Shown here: positions 13,738 through 22,300 of the stretch, piece after piece | Position numbering within the stretch: position 1 is the first letter of the stretch | How the letters are laid out: each line of letters begins with the position of its first letter | From: a virus | Reading direction: 5' to 3' (one strand) | IMG/VR virus record: IMGVR_UViG_3300031857_000404 | Span: 1 to 43,750 of that record | Length of the DNA stretch: 43,750 bases | Position numbers and translations under genes: made by a program | Notes under the pieces: model-generated | The model's database searches: none | The model's input: only the letters and a program-made list of their open reading frames with translations | What the model was told of the DNA's origin: nothing

Positions 13738-13914
13738 TCAGCCCTGGGCCACTTCGGCCTTGGCCACCCCGGCGCGCAGCGTGCCGATGCCAAGGAAGGC
13801 GAGCACCGCGTAAACCTGCGGCGGGATCGCCACCCCGAACGCTTCGGCCAGCGCGACGGCCGCGCCGACGAAGGCGATGATGTAGGTCTTCTTGCCTTGC
13901 AGGGATGCTAACAT
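13738..13914 (-). CDS. Small holin-like membrane protein, 58 aa
   Basis: ATG 13914 is preceded by GGAG at 8-nt spacing; the GTG at 13923 is too close to that site. Two hydrophobic stretches (YIIAFVGAAVALAEAFGVAI and VYAVLAFLGIGTL) are separated by a short turn, with charged ends. This resembles small phage holins encoded next to endolysins. It directly follows the endolysin gene. Confidence 0.65.
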   Translation of the reverse strand: MLASLQGKKTYIIAFVGAAVALAEAFGVAIPPQVYAVLAFLGIGTLRAGVAKAEVAQG

Positions 13915-13938
13915 GGTCTTCACTCCTTCGCTGTTGAA

Positions 13939-14475
13939 CTAGGCTTCGTTGGTCGAAAGCCGCCCGCCCATCGCCACCTGGTACGGCTTGGCGGAGGCGG
14001 GCAGCGCGGTCTTGACTGGCGGCCGACGCACCGCGATGCAGCGCGACTTCGCGATCCGGGCAATGCTCACCGCGTCGCCCTGGTTGCCGCCCAGCACATG
14101 ATAGGCGCTGACATCCTCGGCGATGTAGAACCCGACGTGCCCGCCGCCGCCGGGGCGCTGGAACACCAGAATGTCGCCGAGCGAGGCGTCGGGCGACTTG
14201 TCGCCATAGTCGGCCCACGACCGCGCCCAGAGGGGCTGATTGTCAACCGGCTTGCCCGCGCGCTTGCAGACCACCGCGACAAACGCGCCGCACCACGGAA
14301 TCGAGTCCTGGGTATAGACGCTGGCGACGCCGATTTCCTTGGCCCAGCCCAGAATTTCCGGGTTGTTCTTGGGCCCGGCGACCTCCTTGGTGCCATGCAG
14401 CGCCAGCCCCTCGGCGATCACCCGCGGCAGCGGTTCGGCCCGGGCGAGCCAGTCATAGCCGGTTGGGTAGCTCAT
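13939..14475 (-). CDS. Endolysin, TIGR02594-type NlpC/P60-like peptidase
   Basis: The motif IPWCGAFVAVVCKRAG (about 59-74) carries the predicted catalytic Cys. GGGGHVGFY (about 109-117) carries the His of the NlpC/P60-CHAP fold. PLWARSWADYG precedes it, all as in TIGR02594 proteins found in alphaproteobacterial phages. It has no signal peptide, so it needs a holin to reach peptidoglycan. At 178 aa it is a single catalytic domain with a basic C-terminal extension. It overlaps the upstream membrane protein by 4 bp. Confidence 0.85.
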   Translation of the reverse strand: MSYPTGYDWLARAEPLPRVIAEGLALHGTKEVAGPKNNPEILGWAKEIGVASVYTQDSIPWCGAFVAVVCKRAGKPVDNQPLWARSWADYGDKSPDASLGDILVFQRPGGGGHVGFYIAEDVSAYHVLGGNQGDAVSIARIAKSRCIAVRRPPVKTALPASAKPYQVAMGGRLSTNEA

Positions 14476-14699
14476 CGCCGTCCTCCTTCAAGCAGGATAT
14501 CGAGTTTGGTTTCGATCCGCGCGAGGCGGTCGGTGGTCTCGTCGCGCGAGGCCTTGAGCGCGGAAATCTCGCGCTCGTGAACCTGCACCGTGGTCCAGAC
14601 CACCCCCGCCGAAAACAGGATGCTCGCGGCACTTGCCAGCACCGAGAACACCACCCCCCATTCCAGTTTGGTCATTATTTTGCGGTCTTCCTGTTCCAT
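14472..14699 (-). CDS. Membrane-anchored coiled-coil protein, 75 aa
   Basis: A transmembrane helix (VVFSVLASAASILFSAGVVW, about 16-35) is followed by a coiled coil (EREISALKASRDETTDRLAR). The start may be 14699 or the internal ATG at codon 9. The size, topology and position just ahead of the endolysin fit a holin, antiholin or XhlA-like membrane protein. Confidence 0.6.
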   Translation of the reverse strand: MEQEDRKIMTKLEWGVVFSVLASAASILFSAGVVWTTVQVHEREISALKASRDETTDRLARIETKLDILLEGGRR

Positions 14700-14700
14700 A

Positions 14701-14901
14701 TCAAATCACCATGTCGCTGTTGCGCCGCCGCGGAGACACCACGGTAATCGTGTGCCAGACCTCCACCGCCAGCGCGTTGATCCGCACGTCGGATGGAAAG
14801 GCGGCGAAGACTTCTGCCGCCAGCGCGTTCACCCGCGCATCGGCCGGGAATTCGGCGAAGACTTCTGCCGCCAGCGCTTCGATCCGGTATTCGTTTGCCA
14901 T
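14701..14901 (-). CDS. Tiny protein of three tandem 17-residue repeats, 66 aa
   Basis: Three units follow each other. They are RIEALAAEVFAEFPADA, RVNALAAEVFAAFPSDV and the diverged RINALAVEVWHTITVVS, with consensus R-(I/V)-(E/N)-ALA-x-EV-(F/W). The protein ends in a basic SPRRRNSDMVI. Each unit is encoded by 51 bp and the first two are highly similar in DNA. GGGAGG precedes the ATG. It lies between fibre and lysis genes. No function is known to me; a repeat-built virion or fibre-associated peptide is possible. Confidence 0.6.
   Translation of the reverse strand: MANEYRIEALAAEVFAEFPADARVNALAAEVFAAFPSDVRINALAVEVWHTITVVSPRRRNSDMVI
14750..14898 (-). repeat. Three 51-bp tandem repeats
   Basis: Three head-to-tail 51-bp units encode the repeated residues of the 66-aa protein. 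The first two share the 17-base block AAGACTTCTGCCGCCAGCG (read on the + strand, at about 14813 and 14864). The third, nearest the C-terminus, is diverged. Confidence 0.7.
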
Positions 14902-15025
14902 CAGAGCCTCCCGGGACTATTCGGCCAGCCGTCCGCGACGGCGACGGTAGGGCTTTTGGCTCTGTCCCCACGACCCATCGCTTGGCCTGCTGGCACTAAT
15001 GGGGTTTGCACAGGCGCCGCGGGCA
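14902..15025. other. 124-nt gap between fibre gene and repeat protein
   Basis: No convincing gene is visible. It holds the ribosome binding site of the gene starting at 14901 and no obvious terminator. It is the largest gap within the tail-to-lysis stretch, so a promoter for the lysis block is possible but not identified. Confidence 0.4.
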
Positions 15026-16030
15026 TCAGACGGTGACCTTGGGCTGCAGCTCAAGCGCGTTGACCGCCGATGTGGTCCAGGCCGCGCCGGTGTTGGGATC
15101 GACCGCCAGCGGGCGTTCGAACCGGCCGCCGCTGCTGCTCAGCGCGTAGTTTGAGCCGTCCGATGTTGTTGCTCCCGACTTGACCCCGAGCGCGATCGAG
15201 CGGTTGGTCGCGTCGGTCTTGCTGGCATAGACGATCGCATTCACCTCTTGGATCGACAGCGGTGTGGTCGGCAGGTTGCCCAGCCCGAGCAGGTCCAGAT
15301 CTCCCACCGTGCTGCCGCTCAGGTAGTCGGTCCGCGAGGCCAGCGCCTCGTCGACAAGCGCGAAGTGGCTGGTTCCGGTGGACGGCACCAGGTTGAGCGT
15401 CGCGCCATCGGAGGTAGGATAAAGCGTCGAGGCACGGATCGGGTTGGCAAGGCGGGTGGCGGAATCCTGGACGAGCATATCGTCGTAGCGCCCGCCGATT
15501 GATCCACTTCCGCCCGAGAAATAAATGCGATCAACAACACCCGTTCCACCGTTCTTCGTGTCTAGGCCCGTCAGGTTCAACTTCTGCACACCATCGAGAT
15601 AGATCGTAACTCTGCCAACGGTGTCGCTGATTACCACTTCGACCTGTAGCGAATACCAACTACCCACTGTGAATGCGCCGCCCGCGCTCGAGCCGAGCAG
15701 GGTTCCGTTCCGCTTGGCTCTGATCGTGCCGTCAGCCTCCCAAGTCAGGTCAACGTGGTTAGTAGCCCCCTCTCTAAAAAAGATGATTGATCCAGTAGTC
15801 CCGGCAACCACCATGAACCCGGCTTCGAATGTGAAAGACGAAAGCGCCGTGAAGGTTGGCGTAATCCAGTCCGTAGATGCCCCCGTCAAATTTGCGGCCT
15901 GCCCCGTCCCGAATCGTCCAGTGACAAGTGTGCCACTTGCCGCGGTCGGCCATTTCGAAGCAACGCCTACATCAACTCCGCTAACGCTGGCGTAAGTATC
16001 GAACCCGTCGCGAAAGACCAGATTGGGCAT
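15026..16030 (-). CDS. Tail fibre/tip protein with LamG-like lectin fold
   Basis: The first 200 residues resemble a concanavalin/LamG-type beta-sandwich. They begin RDGFDTYA, then run through FTFEAGFMVVAGTTGSIIFF, WYSLQVEVVISDTVGRVTIYLDGVQ and GRYDDMLVQDS. These domains bind carbohydrate, so a receptor-binding role is likely. The C-terminal 130 residues form another beta-rich module. The DNA for residues about 1-190 (15450-16030) is visibly less GC-rich and uses codons such as ACT, AAA and TTT more than neighbours, suggesting a swapped-in module. Confidence 0.7.
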   Translation of the reverse strand: MPNLVFRDGFDTYASVSGVDVGVASKWPTAASGTLVTGRFGTGQAANLTGASTDWITPTFTALSSFTFEAGFMVVAGTTGSIIFFREGATNHVDLTWEADGTIRAKRNGTLLGSSAGGAFTVGSWYSLQVEVVISDTVGRVTIYLDGVQKLNLTGLDTKNGGTGVVDRIYFSGGSGSIGGRYDDMLVQDSATRLANPIRASTLYPTSDGATLNLVPSTGTSHFALVDEALASRTDYLSGSTVGDLDLLGLGNLPTTPLSIQEVNAIVYASKTDATNRSIALGVKSGATTSDGSNYALSSSGGRFERPLAVDPNTGAAWTTSAVNALELQPKVTV

Positions 16031-16041
16031 TTCTCAAATCC

Positions 16042-16875
16042 TCAGTAAGTGAACGGAATCGCGAAGGCATAGCCAACCGCCGTGTCGACGCTCGCTGGGC
16101 CAACCAGCCGCAACTCGTCGGTGCCGCCGACCAGCGTGAAACTGGTCCCGCCCGCCGTTGCAAAACTAACCACCCCGCTGGTCGAGATCGTGATCGTCCC
16201 CACGGTGCTGCCGTTCTTGCTGACATCGATCGCGAAGCTCGCCGCCGGGTTGGCGCCGCCGCTCAGTTTCTTGCCGCTCGCCCCGGTGAAGTTGGCCGGG
16301 AATGTCCAGGTTTCGCCGACCGGCGGAGTGGCGGCGAAGAACACCTCGCTGGTGGTCAGCGCCTGACCCAGGATCGTCGGCGCCAGCGCCCGGCTGCGCA
16401 CCCCCGAACTGGCCTGGATGAAACTCAGTGCGGTGGTTCCGACCGAGATCGGCGCGTTGGTCTCGCACTGCCAGATGGTTTCCTTGTTGATCGTGCCTTC
16501 GCTCACCGCCATCGCCGCGTTGACCAGTTCCGGCCCTTCGTCGGCGTCGGTGGTCCGGGTCATGGCGCTTGCGGCGCCGTTCCACGTCCAGATTCCGTTC
16601 TGGCTGGCGGTGGTCTGATCTTTCAGCAGCACCCGGTCGCCCGCAACCAGCGTCACCCCGTCGATCGCCGAACCGGGTGAGGCGGTGTTGACGTTGGCCA
16701 CCGAGGCGGCGCGTACCGCTTTCTTCCACGGCCCTTGATCGGCGCCGGCCGTGGCCACGTCGCTGACCGGAGCCTTGTATTGCGAGGCAGGGGCGCCGGG
16801 CACCCAGAGATAGACATAGCCCGCCGCGAGTTCCGCCGCCGTCGCATTGGGCAGTGTGGTTACGTCGGTGGTCAT
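16042..16875 (-). CDS. Putative tail fibre/tip protein, 277 aa
   Basis: The N-terminal half includes VAGDRVLLKDQTTASQNGIW followed by TWNGAASAMTRTTDADEG, a repeat-like motif often found in phage tail fibre proteins. The C-terminal half is beta-rich with Thr/Ser-heavy strands. It lies between the large tail tip protein and the lectin-like fibre and should be part of the adsorption apparatus. It uses its own start right after the 822-aa gene. Confidence 0.65.
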   Translation of the reverse strand: MTTDVTTLPNATAAELAAGYVYLWVPGAPASQYKAPVSDVATAGADQGPWKKAVRAASVANVNTASPGSAIDGVTLVAGDRVLLKDQTTASQNGIWTWNGAASAMTRTTDADEGPELVNAAMAVSEGTINKETIWQCETNAPISVGTTALSFIQASSGVRSRALAPTILGQALTTSEVFFAATPPVGETWTFPANFTGASGKKLSGGANPAASFAIDVSKNGSTVGTITISTSGVVSFATAGGTSFTLVGGTDELRLVGPASVDTAVGYAFAIPFTY

Positions 16876-16876
16876 G

Positions 16877-19345
16877 TCACAGTCCTATCGAAGTCAGTTT
16901 GCAGGTCACCGAAGCGTCGCGGGCGCTGCTGATATAGGCCCCGCCCAGGGTGTCGCCGCCGTTGCCCATGTCGATGTAGGGGTTGTTGTCCTGCGCCCCG
17001 GCGCCGCCTTCGCCGCCGGCAATCGAGGCGTGCGCGAACTGGTCATAGACGTGGCCGTTGCCGTAGCTGAAGAACACCGCGCTGGCATTGCCCGGAACGA
17101 CGATCTCGCGCCAAGTCAGCACGATCCCGTTGCCCAGTTCGGTCTTGCCGCTGGCATCGTTGCCCAGCCAGATCGGCACTGCATCGGCGGTGAACAGGAT
17201 GCGGTAGGGCCCGAAACTCACCCCGCTCGCGGTGATGGTCAGGTCGATGTAGCCGCTGCTGCCATCGGTCGCGGTGATCTTGCCCTTGTTGGGATCGCCG
17301 TTGGTGGTGTTGATCGTCGCATCGATCCCGCTCGCGGTAATGGCATAGGTGGTGGCAGTGTCGGCGCGGATATCGATGGCACCGCGCTTGACCACCGGGG
17401 TCAGCGTGCGCGGGTATTGCCCCGCGACCACTAGCCCGTCCGAATCGAGGCTGACCGTCTGGTTGGCGGGCGGCACCACCACGATCGAGCTCGGCGCTGC
17501 GACCGCGGTGTTGGTCGTTTCGATCGCGGTGCGGTAGGTGCCCAGCACCAGATCCCAGTCGGTGCGGGTAATCGGAGTGTCCTGCGTGGTGTCGTTCCAT
17601 GCCGGGCTCAGCCCGTCGCGCAGCGTCACCCAGGCGGTGCGCGCCGCGTCCATCGCCGCGGTATTGATCCCGAGCAGCACCGCCCGCGCCAGTGCGCCCT
17701 GATAGGCGGATTCGAGCCGGGCGTTCTCGGGGATCACCACCCGGATCTTCTCGTCGATGGTCAGCAGCCCGTCGTCGTCGACGTTCTGCAGCGCCTGGAT
17801 TACCTCGGTCAGGCTGCGGTCGCGCACCGAGACATAGCCTGAGCCCCGCAGGGCATTGGCGCCGTTGAACAGTTGCTCGGCGCCGTTGTAGAGGTCGAGC
17901 CCTTCGAACCGGAACGGGTGGTTGCTCTCGTCGTAGTAGATCGAGCCCAGCGCCCAGTCGGTGGGCGGCGGCGCAGGCCAGCGTTCGGTCGAGATGCCGC
18001 CTTCACCGCTCAGCGGCGACCAGTAGGCGCTGCCCAGCGTCGGCGCATTGCCCGCGGTAGGTGTGGCGTTGACATAGAGCCACTGGCTCTCGTCGGCGAG
18101 GTGAACGATATTGCCCTCGCGGTAGATCGTCAGGATATCCCACAGCCCCATGTCGATCAGCGGGGCGTAGAACGCGATTTCCTCGGGGGTGTGCACCCGC
18201 CACGAACGGTTGGCGCCCAGCACTACCCGCCAGAACGGCGGGCTGACCGTATCCTCGCGGCTGTCGGTGACCTGCGGCAAGGCCGCGCCCTTCGCGTCGA
18301 GCACGAACTGCTGCGTTGCCCCGAAATCGACCCGGGCGACGAACAGTTTGCCGTCGAGCCCGACCCCGGCCTGGGCATTGCACGGCAGCGCCAGCCGCTG
18401 CGCCAGTGCCAGCACATTGGTCTGGTCCTCAACCACAAGGTTGACGTTGCGCGCCACCGCGGTGTCGAGCGCGGTCAGGCTGCTCGCATTGACCAGCGCG
18501 GGATCGATCCCGGCGATGTCGCAGATCGCGTCGATGAACGCGCCGGTACGCCGCGGGGTATTGGCCCCGACCTTGTGACCCTTGAGGTCGGCGGTGATCA
18601 CCCCGTATGCCGGGGCGCCGAGCCGGATCATTCCTTCGGCGTGGCAACTCGCCCAGCCCCCCGCCGGGATCGCTGCCGCAACCAGCGCGGCATAGGTCGC
18701 GTAATTGCCATAGGACGCGCCATAGTCGGCGCCGCGTTCGTAAACCGTGCTGACCGCCTCGATCTCGCCGTAGCCGCTGAACTGGTACACCGAATCGACC
18801 GCGTTGATCAGCACCGGCTCGACGTTGAGCGCCCAGCCCAGCACCAGCGGCTTGGGCCGACCCTTGAGATCGGCCCCGCCCTCGGCCCCGCCGGTCCCGG
18901 CATAGGCTAGGCTCAGCACATCGGCGACGAAGGGCTCGCTATCGACCGCAACGCTCAGCGAGAGCGTCTGCCCGGTGCGCGCGAAACTCGCGACCTTGCC
19001 CTTGAACCGTGCGGTCCACGGCCAGGCGGTCAGGTGGTCCTCGGTATAGATCTCGACCGGCGCCCCGGCCCAGGCATAGCTGTCGGCGTCGGGCCAGGTC
19101 GTCTTGAGCGTTTCCATTGCCAGCGGCAGGCTGGCGCTGGCCGGCGCAGTGGCGGATTGGAACGAGCCGTCGAACAGGCTCTGGCGCAGCACCAGGGCAT
19201 TGACCATCGCCGGTTCCCAGCGCTGGCCGTTGAGTCCGTTGACCGCGCGGCCTACAGTCGCATCGTTGTGCGCCGAGACCCGCAGCGTCACCCGGTTGCC
19301 GGTCCCCGGATCGAGCGGCTGAACGATGGCAAGTATGGCGCGCAA
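16877..19345 (-). CDS. Large tail tip / hub-fibre protein, 822 aa
   Basis: This large protein directly follows the tape measure gene. The N-terminal 380 residues are beta-rich and include segments such as LTLRVSA-type strands, RFKGKVASFARTGQTLSLSV and WRVVLGANRSW. This is the position and style of tail hub or baseplate proteins of alphaproteobacterial siphophages. A linker with Trp/Pro-rich repeats (STERWPAPPPTDWALGSIYY, about 455-474) leads to helical and Ig-like parts (about 640-745). The C-terminus is Gly-rich. It probably forms the central tail tip and contacts fibres. No exact family name is claimed. Confidence 0.7.
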   Translation of the reverse strand: MRAILAIVQPLDPGTGNRVTLRVSAHNDATVGRAVNGLNGQRWEPAMVNALVLRQSLFDGSFQSATAPASASLPLAMETLKTTWPDADSYAWAGAPVEIYTEDHLTAWPWTARFKGKVASFARTGQTLSLSVAVDSEPFVADVLSLAYAGTGGAEGGADLKGRPKPLVLGWALNVEPVLINAVDSVYQFSGYGEIEAVSTVYERGADYGASYGNYATYAALVAAAIPAGGWASCHAEGMIRLGAPAYGVITADLKGHKVGANTPRRTGAFIDAICDIAGIDPALVNASSLTALDTAVARNVNLVVEDQTNVLALAQRLALPCNAQAGVGLDGKLFVARVDFGATQQFVLDAKGAALPQVTDSREDTVSPPFWRVVLGANRSWRVHTPEEIAFYAPLIDMGLWDILTIYREGNIVHLADESQWLYVNATPTAGNAPTLGSAYWSPLSGEGGISTERWPAPPPTDWALGSIYYDESNHPFRFEGLDLYNGAEQLFNGANALRGSGYVSVRDRSLTEVIQALQNVDDDGLLTIDEKIRVVIPENARLESAYQGALARAVLLGINTAAMDAARTAWVTLRDGLSPAWNDTTQDTPITRTDWDLVLGTYRTAIETTNTAVAAPSSIVVVPPANQTVSLDSDGLVVAGQYPRTLTPVVKRGAIDIRADTATTYAITASGIDATINTTNGDPNKGKITATDGSSGYIDLTITASGVSFGPYRILFTADAVPIWLGNDASGKTELGNGIVLTWREIVVPGNASAVFFSYGNGHVYDQFAHASIAGGEGGAGAQDNNPYIDMGNGGDTLGGAYISSARDASVTCKLTSIGL

Positions 19346-19346
19346 G

Positions 19347-22300
19347 TCAGTAACCGCTCGTCCGGCTGAACCCGAGTGCGGCGAAGCCGTCGGTGCTGAT
19401 CGTGGTCAGCGTTCCAGCGCTGCGCAGCCCCACCGCGGTCAGTTCGATCAGGGTGCCAAGGTTCTGGTTGGTCGCGGCGATTCCGGCGGCCAGCGTATCG
19501 GTCTGGACTGCAATCGTCGCCACCACCTGGGTGTTGTCGTTGGCCGGAGTCACCGGGCTGTCGGCGAACGGGCTGGTTCCGCCCGATGAGGCGGTGAGCA
19601 GCGCGTCCTGCGCCGCCAGCGTGGTCCTGGTCAGCGCGGTAACCTCTTCGAGCAGCCGGAAATAGTCCGGGGTCGAGCCCGAGAGGTCGCGCTGGATCGC
19701 GAGCAGGTCGCGCGCCGCCTGGGCATAGTCGTCGAACGCGGTGGTGTCGCCCGCCGCAACCCGCGCCGCAAGCGGCTGATAGGCGGCCTGCGCGGCACTC
19801 AGCCGGTCGCGCAGCGAAAGCGCGTCGTTGCCGATGGTCAGGTCGGCGAGCAACGCTTTGAGCGATCCGGTGAGTCGTTCCCCGGCTTCCTTGATCGCCT
19901 GCGCTCGCTCGATCCCGTAGAGTTCTTCGAGCTGGGCAAACTCGGCCGCGCTCGCCCCGGCCTCGGTGAAGATGCCCTTGAGTCGGGTGAATTCCTTGTT
20001 GAGTTCGTCGATCGCCGCGCCGACCGGATCCTTGATCGCACGCAGCCGCTTGAACACGCCCTCGAAGTCGAGCGCCTTGCCAATCTGCCGTTCGAGATCT
20101 TTGCCCGACTTGAGCAGTCGCTGCGCGCCCTGCGAGATCCCGGTGATCACCCCGTCCTGAATCGCATCGAGGATCGCGGCGCGGATCGCGGCTTCCTGAT
20201 CCTGGCCGAAATCGAGCACACCCGCGCCCTTGGTTCGGCCCTGTCCGGTGGTATCGACGCGGTAGCTTTTCTTGCGGATGCCGATCGAGACCCCAATCGG
20301 GCCATCGGCGGTGCCGCCAAGCTGTTCGGCAATGCGGTTGAGCGCGTCGCTGACCGAATCCCCAGCCCCGCTCGCCGCCTCGCGCCGGCTTGCGCTATTG
20401 CCACTGACCGAGCCGACCGAAACGCCGTCCGGGCCGGCGGTCAGGGTTGCCGAAGCCTTCTTGGTCTTCTTGAAGATGCTGCCGATCAGCGAGCCGATGA
20501 TCGAGCCGATGATCTCGCCGCCGGGAATGGGGAGCGCGGAGCCGATCGCCCCGCCGATCTGCGCGCCGGTGGTCGAATTCTTGATGCCCAGCGAGTCCAT
20601 CAGTCCGGAGATCTGCGTGCCGGTTTGTGCGCCGCCCAGGGCACCGCCAAACGCGCCGCCGATCTTGGTGTCCTTGCCGAACAGGTCGCGCAGCCCGCCC
20701 AGCACCGCGCCGGGTGTACCAGCGGTAATCTGGCCCTCGATCACACCGGACAGCACCGAGCCGATCTTGCCCGCGAACTTCTCGCCGAGCAGCGGCTTGA
20801 GACCTTCGGAAATCGGCTCGGCCATGCGCTTGGCGATCTCGGCCGCCCATTTGGCCGGATCGAGTTGGTCGCCCACCTTGTCGATCTTCTTGCCGACCAC
20901 CACGATCTCGTTGGTGCTCTCGCCGACCGCCGCCTCGATCTCAGCGCTGTTGTCATTGGCCGCAGCCGAAGGAGAGCCATAGATCGAACCGAACGCGGCA
21001 TCGAACGCCGAAGGTGCTGCGCCTGGGGCCACCGGCCCGGCCGGGATGGCGCGCAGCTTGGCGACAGTGCGCGCGAACTCGTCAGCCGCTGCGCCCGACG
21101 CCTTGCCGGCGCGCTCGGTCTCGGTCGAGAAATAGTCGACGCTCGCGCCCAGCCCGGACTGGCCCTTGAGCCATTCGTCCATCTTGCGGAAGGAATCGCC
21201 GAACAGGCGCTCGACAGTGATCTGCGCCTGCAGCCGCTTGAAGATCTTGCCGATGTTGCCGATCGAGCCTTCGCCGGCGAAGATCGAGACCAGCTCGTCT
21301 TTCACGCTGCGGGTCGCAGAGAGGTATTCGCCGATGATCGCGCGCTTGCGTTCCAGTTCCTCGCTGTGGAGCCGCTCGCTGCGCACCAGGTCGAGGATCG
21401 CCGCCTTGCGCTCGTCGGTGAGGTCGCCGATCGTGTCCTCAAGCCGCCAGATGGTTTCGAGCGCCTGCGCCTCGTCCTCGCGTCCGGCGGTGATCAGCGT
21501 CTCGATCTGCAGGCGGCGTTCCGAGGCTTCGGCCAGCTCCTCGAACGGGCGCACCAAAGCCTCCTGGATCGTGGCCTTGGCGGCCTGCGCCTCGGCGATC
21601 ATGTCGGCGAACCCGGGCGGCTTGCGCTCGGCCAGTTCGGCAATGGTCTTGTCGAGATCGCGGGTCGCGGCATTAGCGGCGTCGATCAGCCGGGGCTGCT
21701 CGTCGAAGCGCTCGTTGATCCGGGCGATGCTTTCGGCGGAGCGTTCGCCAAAGGCCTGCAACTGCTCGGCAGCCTGTTTGGCGCGCTCGACCGCGCGCTC
21801 GGCGGCTTCGTTAACCTTGACATCGTCGACCGGGAACAGGCCCTTGCTAGGATCAACCTTCTTGCCGTTGACCGTGACTTCGTAGTGCAGGTGCGGCCCG
21901 GTCGAACGCCCGGTGCTGCCAACCTTGCCGATGGTCTGCCCCTGCTCGACGCGCGCACCTTCGGAGACCACGGCGTTATCAGAGAGGTGGCCGAACCGGG
22001 TCTTGGTCCCACCGCCATGATCGATCACCACATATTTGCCCAACGTCGGGCTGAACCCGACCGCCTCGACCACCCCGATTTGCGGGGCCTTGACTGCAGT
22101 TCCAGTTGGTGCGGCGAGGTCGAGGCCGCCATGGCGGTGGCCCGGGCGCTGCTCGTTGAAGCGGCCCGTCACAGTGCCGCCCGCTACTGGATTGATGAAC
22201 TGGGCAAGCCCGGTGACTTCGCGGGTCTTCTTCTCGCTCTCCCGGATCGCTTTCAGTTCGGCCTCTTGCAGCCCGAGCAGGCGCTCACGCTCCTTGCGGT

